This document shows, in pieces, positions 50,462-59,620 of a stretch of DNA of 64,000 nt. This DNA comes from Desulfobacteraceae bacterium (GTDB lineage Bacteria > Desulfobacterota > Desulfobacteria > Desulfobacterales > Desulfosalsimonadaceae), in contig QZKW01000035.1 of assembly GCA_003599885.1 (NCBI GenBank), positions 82,562 through 146,561 on the forward strand, given 5' to 3'. The position numbers were made by a program, and so were the translations under genes. The notes below the pieces were generated by a model. The model worked only from the letters and a program-made list of their open reading frames with translations. It had not been told where the DNA came from and ran no database searches. Positions within the stretch are counted from its first letter, which is position 1. The number at the start of each line of letters is the position of its first letter.

Positions 50462-51757
50462 ATGCCCCAGTCCATGTTGATCATTGATGATGATGAAATC
50501 GTTTTAAGCTCGTGCCGTAAGATTTTTTCTTCCGAAGGGTTTCATGTCGTGATCACCTCAAGCCCGGAGGAAGGCCTGAAGCTGGCATCGAATTCCGCCT
50601 ATGACGTGATTCTCTGTGACTGGAAAATGCCCGGTTTCGACGGCCTGGATGTGGTGGAAGAACTCAACCGCCGCTCACCGGAATCAGCCGTGGTGATGAT
50701 CAGCGGTTATCCGTCCGTCGGGCGGGCAACTGAAGCCATGAAACGGGGGGCAATGGATTATATGCCCAAGCCGTTCACCCCTGAAGAAATCATGGACACC
50801 GTCAAAAGGGCGGTCCAGCGAAAAATGACGGAAGAAAAGAAGGCCCTTGGACGATTTGAAAAAATCATCGGCTCCCTGCAGTTCCCGGTCCCGGGCAATG
50901 AGGACAAAGCCCCCAAAACCATAGCCGAAACAGTGGCATCCACCATCGGCGTCGGCAAGGTGACCTCGCCCTGGGTCACGGTAATGATACTGGGGATGCT
51001 TGCCGGTGCGTATATCGGTTTCGGCGGTCTGCTCTCCACCAGCGTGACCTTTGACATGCCCGGTTTTTTCGGGATCGGATTCACCCGTATCATGGCGGGA
51101 TCAGCATTCAGCCTCGGCCTCATGCTGGTGGTGATCGCCGGCGCGGAACTCTTCACCGGCAACAACCTGATGGTCTCCAGCGTGCTGAGCCATGAAATCA
51201 CGGTTTCCAACATGCTCAAACGGTGGGGATTGGTTTATCTGGCCAACTTCGTCGGTTCCATCGTGCTGGCCCTGCTTTTCTATTTTTCCGGGTTGTGGAA
51301 GACCGGAGACGGCGCGCTGGGCGCGGCAGCCGTCGGGATTGCATCAAAAAAAGTAGCATTGGGTTTCAATGAGGCTCTGTTCCGGGGCGTCGGGTGCAAC
51401 TGGCTGGTGTGTCTGGCCGTGTGGATGGCTTTGGCCGCCCGTCAGACCATCGGTAAAATATTTGCCATATTCTTTCCGATCATGGGCTTTGTCGCCATCG
51501 GATTCGAGCACTGCGTGGCCAATATGTATTTTATCCCGGCCGGTATATTTCTGAAAACCTGGGCGAATCTTCCCGCCATCCAGAATGTCGCCGCAGATTC
51601 CCTGAACTGGATCACCTTTTTCTGGAAAAACCTTATCCCCGTCACTATCGGCAATATCATCGGTGGCGCCGTGTTTGTGGGCATGAGTTACTGGGGCGCG
51701 TACCTGAAACCGGCAAGACCAGCCAATCCCGATGGTAAAAATCGTCAAGGAAACTGA
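50462..51757 (+). CDS. Receiver domain fused to formate/nitrite-type channel
   Basis: 431 residues from the ATG at 50462 (AAGGAGAGG upstream). Residues 1-125 are a receiver with Asp53 (LCDWKMP) and Lys in MPKPFTPEE. Residues ~150-425 are a six-helix FNT-family channel: GGLLSTSVTF, AGAELFTGNNLMVSS, GVGCNWLVCLAVWMALAA, and GFEHCVANMYFIPAG (FNT signature with central His). FNT channels move formate, nitrite, HS- or lactate. Fusing one to a receiver implies phosphorylation-dependent transport under the upstream kinase. I know of no standard family with this architecture. Confidence 0.92.
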   Translation: MPQSMLIIDDDEIVLSSCRKIFSSEGFHVVITSSPEEGLKLASNSAYDVILCDWKMPGFDGLDVVEELNRRSPESAVVMISGYPSVGRATEAMKRGAMDYMPKPFTPEEIMDTVKRAVQRKMTEEKKALGRFEKIIGSLQFPVPGNEDKAPKTIAETVASTIGVGKVTSPWVTVMILGMLAGAYIGFGGLLSTSVTFDMPGFFGIGFTRIMAGSAFSLGLMLVVIAGAELFTGNNLMVSSVLSHEITVSNMLKRWGLVYLANFVGSIVLALLFYFSGLWKTGDGALGAAAVGIASKKVALGFNEALFRGVGCNWLVCLAVWMALAARQTIGKIFAIFFPIMGFVAIGFEHCVANMYFIPAGIFLKTWANLPAIQNVAADSLNWITFFWKNLIPVTIGNIIGGAVFVGMSYWGAYLKPARPANPDGKNRQGN

Positions 51758-51759
51758 CA

Positions 51760-52779
51760 GTGGTTTATGAAAAAGTAAAATTGCATAATATTGAAGATCT
51801 TGTTGCTGTTGAGGGATTTGCCGGACTCCGGATGCAGCGGGTTCCGGAATCTGTCCGGCGTAAACTGAATCCCGAAGCCCAACTCCAGATGTGCCGCCCG
51901 GCCTGCGCTGAAATCCGTTTTGTCAGCGACCACCCCTTTAGCATCGAACTCTCTTGCCCGAAAGGGCGTGGCATCGTAGAGGTTTTTTATGGCCCGTTTC
52001 AGAGCCAGGAACGATATGAAATTACAAGTGATATATCTGTTATTCACATACCGGACCCGAACCGGATGACCCGGTATGACCAGTCAAAATTATCCAGCCT
52101 GTTTCTTTCACCAAAAGTCTGCCGGCTGCTAATGGCCGGCGAGGAAATGTATATTCATGACATCCATGGGGATAATTGCAGGCCTCCATATAAGGAAGAA
52201 CTGCCCCGGTTGAGGTATCTGGCTTACGGCTCCTCAATTACCGAGCACGGCCACGCCACAGCTCCGCATTTAACCTATGTGGAACAGGTCGGCATGCGTC
52301 TTGGCGCGGATGTAATCAATTTAGGGTCCGGCGGCTCAGCATTCTGCGAACCAGCGATTTCGGATTACATCGCTGCACGGACAGACTGGGATTTCGCAAC
52401 GCTGGCTATTTCCGTTAATATGCTTAAATTCCCGATTTCTGTATTTTACGAACGGGCATCGTATATGATCAGCACCATCTGCCGGTCAAACCCAAATAGA
52501 CCGGTTGTCTGCATAACTCTTTTCCCATACTCCAGGGAGCTCGGTGATAATTTTATCGGTATGGAAGATAAAGGTTCCCCGGATGATTATCGGCAGGCGC
52601 TGCATCAGGCGGTCCGGGATTGTCCCTGTGAAAATGTTTACACTCTTGAAGGCTCCGAAATTTTAAATAATGTGGGCGGGCTTTCATCGGATCTCCTGCA
52701 TCCGGGTGATCAGGGTATGATTATTATTGGAGAGAATCTTGCGCGGCAGATCAGACCGCTTATTAAAAAATTTTATTGA
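51760..52779 (+). CDS. SGNH/GDSL-like hydrolase
   Basis: 339 residues, GTG start with AAGGAAA eight bases upstream, two bases after the FNT fusion gene. The N-terminal ~140 residues form a beta-rich accessory domain; the SGNH hydrolase part starts at LAYGSSITEHG (nucleophile Ser) and ends at the catalytic DLLHPGDQG. No signal peptide, so probably a cytoplasmic esterase. Its tie to the signalling operon is unexplained. Confidence 0.82.
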   Translation: MVYEKVKLHNIEDLVAVEGFAGLRMQRVPESVRRKLNPEAQLQMCRPACAEIRFVSDHPFSIELSCPKGRGIVEVFYGPFQSQERYEITSDISVIHIPDPNRMTRYDQSKLSSLFLSPKVCRLLMAGEEMYIHDIHGDNCRPPYKEELPRLRYLAYGSSITEHGHATAPHLTYVEQVGMRLGADVINLGSGGSAFCEPAISDYIAARTDWDFATLAISVNMLKFPISVFYERASYMISTICRSNPNRPVVCITLFPYSRELGDNFIGMEDKGSPDDYRQALHQAVRDCPCENVYTLEGSEILNNVGGLSSDLLHPGDQGMIIIGENLARQIRPLIKKFY

Positions 52780-52857
52780 AACATTAGTTAGTTATAAAAT
52801 AAACGCTCTTTTCCAGGTGTATGCTCATGAAATAATTAACTGCGAAGGAGATTATTT

Positions 52858-54666
52858 ATGTGGAACTATGAGAAACCGGACAATCTGGTGGAATGGTGGG
52901 AAGAAAGCCTCCGCAAATTCAGAAACAATACTCTGTTTTGGGTCAGAAATGACAACGGAACGCTCGATCCGTTGACATACGGAGAAATCGGCGAGCGCAT
53001 AAATAATGCCCGCGCGGGATTGGCCCATGCCGGCATCCGGGAAGGGGATTTTGTTGGTATTATCGCCAACAACCGGCCGGAATGGGCGATTTTGTCTTAC
53101 GCGACCTATGGCCGCAATGCCCGGTTTGTTCCCATGTACGAAAAAGAGAAAACCCGGACGTGGAAATATATTATCACAGACAGCACAGTCAAAGTCCTGA
53201 TTGTTTCCACCATGGAAATTTATGAGAAAGTAAAAGGGTTTTTAAAAGAGATCCCAACGCTTGAAAAAATAGTTGTCATTGATGCCGATGGCGAAAACTG
53301 CCTGAAAGCCCTTGAAACCGCGGGGGCAAAAAATCCGGTTGAACCCCTCATCCCAAGCCCTGACGATATCGCCGTGCTGATTTACACGTCAGGGACCACC
53401 GGAGATCCGAAGGGCGTCTTGCTCTCTCACGGGAACCTTACCTATGTTTCAAGAGGCGGATACAAAATTTATCCGGAACTGACGGAATCCCAGGTGGGTC
53501 TTTCAATCCTTCCCTGGGCCCACTCATACGCCCTAAGCGGTGAACTGAACAACTGGATACAGTTCGGCGGCTCCCTTGGATTCATGAGGGATGTGACCAC
53601 GCTGGCCGAAGATCTGAAGCTGGTGCGGCCCACCTATCTGATCTGTGTTCCCCGGCTGTTTAACAAAATATATGACGGCATCATGGCCCGCATGGAAGAG
53701 GCGGGCGGAATCAAGAAAAAACTGTTTAATGCGGCCCGGAAAACAGCTCAGAAAAAAAGGGGACTCAATGAACAGGGAAAATCAGACCTCATGATAAACC
53801 TTAAATTCGCTGTTCTCGACAAACTGGTTTTCAGCAAAATACGGGCCGGTTTCGGCGGCCGACTGACCGGGGCGCTGACCGCCAGTGCAGTGATGAACCG
53901 TGAAATCGGTGAATTTTTCTATGACATTGGCGTGCCCGCTTTTGACTGCTACGGATTGAGCGAAACGTCTCCGGCGGTAAGCATGAACTGCCGCAATTCC
54001 TACCGTCTCGGAAGTGTGGGGAAAGTGCTTGAAGGACAGAAAGTCGTTATCGACAGTTCCGTTGTTGAATACGGGGCTGATGACGGTGAAATAGTCGTTT
54101 ACGGGCCGAATGTTATGAAAGGATACCACAATAAACCCGAAGAAACCCGAAGGGTCATGACAGCGGACGGCGGCTTCAGGACCGGCGACCGGGGCAAATT
54201 TGACAAAGACGGGTTCCTCTATATGACCGGGCGCATCAAAGAACAGTACAAACTTGAAAACGGCAAGTATGTCTTCCCTTCATCGTTGGAAGAAGATATT
54301 AAACTGCTTCCCAAGGTGGCCAACGCGATGGTTTTCGGCGATGGCAAACCCTATAATATTTGCCTTGTTCACCCTGATTTTGAGGTCCTTGGCAAATACG
54401 CCAAAAAAAATAATATCCCCTCTGACCCGGAATCGCTGATGAAAAACAAGGCAGTGACGGACATGATTGAAAAAGAAATTGTTGAATTCTTAAAACAAAA
54501 ATACGGCGGATATGAGATCCCGAAAAAATTTATATTTCTGGTTGAAGACTTTACGCTGGAAAACGACATGATTACCCAGACGATGAAGCTGAAACGACGG
54601 ATCGCCATAAAAGGATATCAGAATCTGATTGACGAGGCCTATGCCAAAACAGAAACGCATGTTTAA
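52858..54666 (+). CDS. Long-chain acyl-CoA synthetase (AMP-forming)
   Basis: 602 residues, AAGGAG upstream. Adenylation motifs: LIYTSGTTGDPKGVLLSHGN, YGLSETSPAVSMN, GFRTGDRGKFDKDGFLYMTGRIKEQYKLENGKYV-type hinge, and a C-terminal lysine segment. It activates fatty or related acids. A cytidylate-kinase-like gene follows after 29 bases and is probably co-transcribed. Confidence 0.93.
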   Translation: MWNYEKPDNLVEWWEESLRKFRNNTLFWVRNDNGTLDPLTYGEIGERINNARAGLAHAGIREGDFVGIIANNRPEWAILSYATYGRNARFVPMYEKEKTRTWKYIITDSTVKVLIVSTMEIYEKVKGFLKEIPTLEKIVVIDADGENCLKALETAGAKNPVEPLIPSPDDIAVLIYTSGTTGDPKGVLLSHGNLTYVSRGGYKIYPELTESQVGLSILPWAHSYALSGELNNWIQFGGSLGFMRDVTTLAEDLKLVRPTYLICVPRLFNKIYDGIMARMEEAGGIKKKLFNAARKTAQKKRGLNEQGKSDLMINLKFAVLDKLVFSKIRAGFGGRLTGALTASAVMNREIGEFFYDIGVPAFDCYGLSETSPAVSMNCRNSYRLGSVGKVLEGQKVVIDSSVVEYGADDGEIVVYGPNVMKGYHNKPEETRRVMTADGGFRTGDRGKFDKDGFLYMTGRIKEQYKLENGKYVFPSSLEEDIKLLPKVANAMVFGDGKPYNICLVHPDFEVLGKYAKKNNIPSDPESLMKNKAVTDMIEKEIVEFLKQKYGGYEIPKKFIFLVEDFTLENDMITQTMKLKRRIAIKGYQNLIDEAYAKTETHV

Positions 54667-54695
54667 TCCTGTCCATTTATTTTAGGAGATAGATT

Positions 54696-55436
54696 ATGAC
54701 ACCATACCCGGCTGAAACCGAATTGCTTGAACACTACTGGAAAGGGCAGCGGCGTGTTGAAAAGATGGCCCGCGAATATGCCGGTGATTTCATGAAAGCG
54801 GATATTCGGAAAAAAATTCTGGATTCCGGCGTCTCGGTGTGTCCTTCGATCTGCATCTCCCGGAAAATCGGCGTCGGCGCCATTGAAGTGGGACAAATTC
54901 TGGGCGATCGACTGGGTTTAAAGGTGCTGGACAGGGAAATTATTGAACAGATTTCCAATTCAGCCGCCCTCAGAAGTCAAAGCATCGAAACATTTGACGA
55001 ACGCTACCCCGGCAAAATAAAAGAATTCATGTGCGTCATATTGGGAGACAGGGCGTTCAACATGACCGATTATGCGCGGGAACTTTTTTATGCGGCATTC
55101 TGTCTGGCGCACATGGAACCCAATATTTTTATCGGCCGCGGGATTCATCTCATGCTTCCGAGGGACCGCGTGTTTGCCGTCCGATTCGTCAGCTCTGAAA
55201 AACGACGGATCAAGCGTATTGCCGCATCTCTTAAAATAAATGAACAAAAGGCTGCACGGGTTCTCAACCAGGCTGAAGAGGAACAGATGAAATTTTTTAA
55301 GATAGTCCACCAAAAAGATTCTGCCCCGGCAGATGAATTTGATCTCGTAATGAACATGGACTATATCGATGATCCTCAAGCAGCAGCAGAGGCTATTGAT
55401 ATTTTGTTTAAAAGGAGATTCCCGGAAGTTAAATAA
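54696..55436 (+). CDS. Cytidylate kinase-like family protein
   Basis: 246 residues, AGGAG upstream. The P-loop region reads CISRKIGVGAIEVGQIL, degenerate compared with GxxxxGKS; other family marks are LKVLDREIIEQIS, NIFIGRGIHLML and AVRFVSSEKRRIKRIA. These proteins are NMP-kinase folds of unsettled substrate, common in Desulfobacterota. It is the last gene before a terminator. Confidence 0.85.
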   Translation: MTPYPAETELLEHYWKGQRRVEKMAREYAGDFMKADIRKKILDSGVSVCPSICISRKIGVGAIEVGQILGDRLGLKVLDREIIEQISNSAALRSQSIETFDERYPGKIKEFMCVILGDRAFNMTDYARELFYAAFCLAHMEPNIFIGRGIHLMLPRDRVFAVRFVSSEKRRIKRIAASLKINEQKAARVLNQAEEEQMKFFKIVHQKDSAPADEFDLVMNMDYIDDPQAAAEAIDILFKRRFPEVK

Positions 55437-55462
55437 GGAAACCGCATAATTATTAAATAGTT

Positions 55463-55521
55463 AAGCAGGAATGCAATCTCTCGATTCCTAAAATAATAAG
55501 GATTGTCAATTCCTGCTTTTT
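55463..55521 (+). terminator. Rho-independent terminator
   Basis: AAGCAGGAAT (55463-55472) pairs with ATTCCTGCTT (55509-55518), followed by a T-run at 55517-55521. Inner bases (GCAATC/GATTGT) extend the stem imperfectly. It ends the rightward operon after the cytidylate-kinase-like gene. Confidence 0.7.
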
Positions 55522-55659
55522 GCAACATTCAATAACGGTTCTAAGATTTTTGCGTAATTTGATAGCCACACAATAGAGGGGCATCACATCAAAGCAACCG
55601 GCCAATTTTATCAACATATTTCACTGCTGAAAATTTTGTAATATACAACTTGAAAAATC

Positions 55660-56109
55660 TTATTCAGAAGCTGTTTCAAAAGAAACAACTACGACCTCAA
55701 GTTTTTCTGGTATGTCTTTAGGTGATTGGTCTCTTTGTGTGGGAGCATAAGCAACATTTTTAATAATGAATTCTTTCTCTTCACCGATGGGGATATAATT
55801 GATGACAGGCTGCTGCTCAGCGCTTTTTCCCGTATCCGGCGGATTAATCCAGCTTCCGTCATATTTGTATACCTCGGTGCATGACAGGCAGTTGCCGGTG
55901 ACCGCAACGTTTTTTACAGCCACCTCTCCGACATTTTTAACTTTTCCCTTTGCACAAAGCTCAAATCCGGTTTTGGTGACTCTTTCAATGTAAAAATCAT
56001 ATTCTGAGACAACCACTTTTCCAGATTTTGGTTTCTCACAGGAAAACAGACATACGCTTAAAACCATCAGCAGAAAACAGATCGTTATTGTGCGGTCGGG
56101 AATATGCAT
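55660..56109 (-). CDS. Small secreted lipoprotein of unknown function
   Basis: 149 residues from the ATG at 56109, which has AAGGAG just upstream; an extension to 56193 adds residues before the signal. Lipobox LFSC near residue 20, then a beta-rich domain with KVKNVGEVAVKNVAVTGNC, a FxLxAK-type immunoglobulin-like domain. It likely sits in the outer membrane facing the periplasm. Function unknown. Confidence 0.7.
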   Translation of the reverse strand: MHIPDRTITICFLLMVLSVCLFSCEKPKSGKVVVSEYDFYIERVTKTGFELCAKGKVKNVGEVAVKNVAVTGNCLSCTEVYKYDGSWINPPDTGKSAEQQPVINYIPIGEEKEFIIKNVAYAPTQRDQSPKDIPEKLEVVVVSFETASE

Positions 56110-56310
56110 TACTCGCTCCTTATTAAATAGATAAAAAGGTAGGAAATGGCTTTTCACGACTTGATATTTTTCAGAAATCGCCTTGTAAGTCAAGATTTAA
56201 CAGGCGCTTTCTGTTGTAATGAATAATCACTGCATCGAAAATTACGATGCAGATACTTTCAAACAACGATTCTCTCCAGTTTAGCGGCGCTGCTGCCGCT
56301 CCTCATGCTA

Positions 56311-57276
56311 TCAGTGGAACAGCGCAGAAGAATCAGCCGGAGATTGTGATGGGACGCCTATTGCGACGCCTGTATCAATATTAAAATGATCATTTTCTTG
56401 TGTTTGAAGATGAAAGATCGCATCGATTTCTTTGAAAAACCGGGGATAGATGATTCTGTCGGCCTGGCGGAGGCGGTATTCAAACGACAAATCGACAATG
56501 TTTCTTGATATTGCCATGTTCCGGAGCTGGCTTATGACCTGGTGTGCCTTGACTGTCTGGGGGCAGGTGTCGGCGCATCGCTCGCATCCCAGGCACAGCC
56601 AGATGGACGGCGATACCAGCAGTTCATCCACCAGTCCCAGATTTACCATGCGGACAACGGCCTGAGGATCGAACAGGCCTCGTTCGCAATATACCGGGCA
56701 GGCGCTGCTGCATTCACTGCACGTAAAACACAGGCTGGGGTTGGCGTTTCGGCCATCGGTGCCAGGCAATTTCAAAACGGGGTTGCCATTTCTCTTGATC
56801 AGGCTGGTAAGCATGGGGACCGGCATGGACAGCCAATGATTCCACTGACTGTCAGAAAGGGAATCGAAACAGCCGTCCATACAGGAGGATACCGCATGCC
56901 AGCGAACACGCTGGAACTTGGCGAAAAATTGCTGGTATTGATGGAGCTGGTCCGATGACACGATTCCCCGGCGGAGCATTTCCCTGCGCACATAGCCGAT
57001 AATATCGCAAGGTTTTACCAAATTTGGACATATCTGGCTGCACCGCCTGCATGTCAGACAGTACCAGATCTCCGGCAGATGCAGGAGTTCGTCCAGTAAA
57101 CCGATGTATGCCAGCCGGACAATTTTCTGGGGGCGCAGTGAATGGGAATTTATGTTTACGGGACATCCGCCGTCACAGGTACCGCATGCCCAGCATTTAT
57201 AGAAGCCTGAACGGCTCGCCTGCTCAATGGCGGCTCTTTCTTTAATATCGGGTTGTAAAGGCGAAAAATGCTGCAT
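56311..57276 (-). CDS. Tandem HdrC-like [4Fe-4S] protein
   Basis: 321 residues with AAGGAGG upstream. It contains two complete HdrC-type ferredoxin units. The first (~25-115) has CWACGTCDGGCPV and CLTCRRCSQICP. The second (~180-260) has CFTCSECSSACPV and CLGCERCADTCP. Each unit can hold two [4Fe-4S] clusters. HdrC is the electron-relay subunit of heterodisulfide reductases, with partners HdrA or HdrB; none is in the window. It may relay electrons between the nearby hydrogenase and a quinone or Hdr complex. Confidence 0.85.
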   Translation of the reverse strand: MQHFSPLQPDIKERAAIEQASRSGFYKCWACGTCDGGCPVNINSHSLRPQKIVRLAYIGLLDELLHLPEIWYCLTCRRCSQICPNLVKPCDIIGYVRREMLRRGIVSSDQLHQYQQFFAKFQRVRWHAVSSCMDGCFDSLSDSQWNHWLSMPVPMLTSLIKRNGNPVLKLPGTDGRNANPSLCFTCSECSSACPVYCERGLFDPQAVVRMVNLGLVDELLVSPSIWLCLGCERCADTCPQTVKAHQVISQLRNMAISRNIVDLSFEYRLRQADRIIYPRFFKEIDAIFHLQTQENDHFNIDTGVAIGVPSQSPADSSALFH

Positions 57277-57404
57277 TTTATCCTCCTTTATTTAAGCCGT
57301 TCTGCCAAGCCGCAATGCCGACTGATTAATTAAAATGCAAGCTATATGCCAAATCCATCCATTAAGAGCCGTGTATCCATATTTTATTTAACCTTTTATT
57401 CGCC

Positions 57405-59069
57405 TTATTGAAGATTCCGCATATGGTTTTTAACGGGCATCATCATGGAATCCCCGCATATATCCTCAAGCCGGCGGATCATGCGCCGCACAGGTTCGCT
57501 GCGTTCTATGGATTCAACGGGTTTGTTTTCCGTCATATGATCCGGCGGGCTGGCTTTCAGGATTTCGAATGTATCTTCTACCTCGTCGACAGCGAACTGA
57601 ATGGTCAGAATGATTAAGTCATCTATTCTGCGGGATTGACGACGCCCGTGTTCCTGTAACTGGGGTTTTGCCACCAGTATTTTTTTGACCGCTTTGCCGA
57701 TGGTTATGACGAAATTTTTGACCTCAGCGGCGTTAAAACCCTCCATATACTTATGGGTGGCGATGATCTGCGCAAAATTCTGAACCAAAGACCGGTCCCT
57801 GCTTTTTACGGTCGCCGCCAGCATCTGGTAATGGAGATGAATATCCCATTTGAGCAGATCGGGATCCATCTGAGAATAATGCGGAAACCGTGAAATATTT
57901 TCTGCAGCAGTGATCTCATCTGCGATTCTGTCAATCGCCGCACGTCGTTCTTCCATCATGATGTCATAAATCAGGGTACTTTTCCGTGTGGCAAACCGTT
58001 TAAGCAGGGATTCATTGCGAAACGCCCAGTTATTGGGATGATTTTTCATATTCTCCGTCAGGAACAGCATGCGTCTCAGGATATGATACCTTGGGCTGGG
58101 TTGCCAGCCGGTTGTCCGGTAAGTCACCGAGGCATCAACGTTCAGTTTTTTGTCAATATAATCAGCCATCCAGGGCTGCTCCAGCGAAGCCTTTCCGGTC
58201 AGCCCGTTCCAGAACTGCCAGACGGCAAGGCTTGCCGAGGCCAGGGGCTTTGGCACCAGAAGGGGCTCGATCTCCCGGCCATAATAATATTTTGTGGCGG
58301 TCTTAAAAAGTTCCATGTGAGAAACGCTTCCCTGAGGGCTGGCAATGAACGTATTGATTCCGGAAAGCTGATCACTGATTTCAATAATCCGGAGAAACAT
58401 TTTATTGAGATCTTTAATGTGGATATAGGGCATGGCGGACGCGCCTTTTCCAGGGAGAGCCCTTGAAATGAGCTTATTTCCAGTCAGCCATTTTTTTAAA
58501 ATCATATTCAGCGGCGGATTTTCGCACCAGTCGCTGTAAACAGCGGCAAGCCGGACAATGGAGCAGGAAAGCGCCCCTGCATGTTTCCTGATAACCCACT
58601 CGCTTCTGCCTTTGCTTCGGGCATAGGGAAAATCCGCGTCAGTGGGGCTTGTTTCAGTTAAAGATTTACCACGCGGCGGGAATTTGCAGGCAGCCAGTGA
58701 ACTGGAAAATATAAAATGTTTTACCTCAAGCTGTTGGGACATCTTGAGGATATTCAGCGTTCCGCCGACATTGGTGTTTTCATACGCCGGATTGTCATCC
58801 ATCGTGAAATCATAATATCCGGCCAGATGGAGTACATAATCAACACCGCCGTTTTCTTTGATATGATTCGCAGCGCTTAAAAGATTTTCCATTTTGGTGA
58901 TATCTGCCTGAATCCAGGAAATATTGTCGCTATGGGGGACACCGGCCTCTTTTTGAGAGCGCCGGGCAATGCAAAACAGACGAAAATGCTCCGACACCGC
59001 GATCACGAAATGCCGACCGATAAAACCAGAAGCGCCAGTCACCAGTATGCCGGGTTTCTCATTGTTCAT
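57405..59069 (-). CDS. Extended SDR/NAD(P)-binding epimerase with helical C-terminal domain
   Basis: 554 residues. N-terminal extended SDR (~1-330): GASGFIGRHFV nucleotide loop, DYVLHLAGYYDF, and the catalytic YARSKGRSEWV (Tyr-x3-Lys). The C-terminal ~200 residues are helical and unrelated to standard SDRs: HYSQMDPDLLKWDIHLHYQ, and LVQNFAQIIATHKYMEGFNA. A sugar or lipid substrate is likely but unspecified. It sits just downstream of a small membrane protein and the hydrogenase operon. Confidence 0.82.
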   Translation of the reverse strand: MNNEKPGILVTGASGFIGRHFVIAVSEHFRLFCIARRSQKEAGVPHSDNISWIQADITKMENLLSAANHIKENGGVDYVLHLAGYYDFTMDDNPAYENTNVGGTLNILKMSQQLEVKHFIFSSSLAACKFPPRGKSLTETSPTDADFPYARSKGRSEWVIRKHAGALSCSIVRLAAVYSDWCENPPLNMILKKWLTGNKLISRALPGKGASAMPYIHIKDLNKMFLRIIEISDQLSGINTFIASPQGSVSHMELFKTATKYYYGREIEPLLVPKPLASASLAVWQFWNGLTGKASLEQPWMADYIDKKLNVDASVTYRTTGWQPSPRYHILRRMLFLTENMKNHPNNWAFRNESLLKRFATRKSTLIYDIMMEERRAAIDRIADEITAAENISRFPHYSQMDPDLLKWDIHLHYQMLAATVKSRDRSLVQNFAQIIATHKYMEGFNAAEVKNFVITIGKAVKKILVAKPQLQEHGRRQSRRIDDLIILTIQFAVDEVEDTFEILKASPPDHMTENKPVESIERSEPVRRMIRRLEDICGDSMMMPVKNHMRNLQ

Positions 59070-59079
59070 AATGCTGAAA

Positions 59080-59520
59080 TTATCCTTTTCTTGCTTTCAC
59101 TTTTGACCACCGGGTTTCATATCCCAGCAGCCCCCAGATTGCCGCGCCCATCAGAAAATCAGCGGCGCCGGATAAAAAAATGATCCAATGCGGCTCAATA
59201 AAATAATAGTAGAAAAACAGAAATCCCGTGGCCGCCATTTTGACGATAATGGCATAGATAATCATGTTTTTATTTTTATGGATATCGATCGCGCCGTAAA
59301 TATAGGCGATGGCCATGACCCCATGAAACACGCCCCCCTGCGTGGGGAAAAACCGCTCATGGATATCTGAAAAACCAAGCAGTTTAATCACTCCCGGAGG
59401 TTGGATTATCATGAGAATTCCAACAACCATTGAATGGCAGGCGACCAGCCACAGAAAAGTTGACAGGGCTTTTTCCGGTGTGTTGAGAAAAAAGCATGAG
59501 GCCTTTTTTAATATTTTCAA
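59080..59520 (-). CDS. Four-helix membrane protein of unknown function
   Basis: 146 residues with hydrophobic stretches near 20-40, 62-80, 88-106 and 112-132. The first loop carries GFSDIHERFFPTQGGVFH. No recognised family. It precedes the SDR gene by 10 bases and may be co-transcribed with it. Inner-membrane role unknown. Confidence 0.6.
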   Translation of the reverse strand: MKILKKASCFFLNTPEKALSTFLWLVACHSMVVGILMIIQPPGVIKLLGFSDIHERFFPTQGGVFHGVMAIAYIYGAIDIHKNKNMIIYAIIVKMAATGFLFFYYYFIEPHWIIFLSGAADFLMGAAIWGLLGYETRWSKVKARKG

Positions 59521-59620
59521 TCAAGACACCTGCGCAAATCAGGATGGCCGGGGGGTAGTCACCTATACCGGAGGGGACAAATCCCCCCCTTCAACAACCG
59601 GTTGTTTCGGAAGCACGAGT

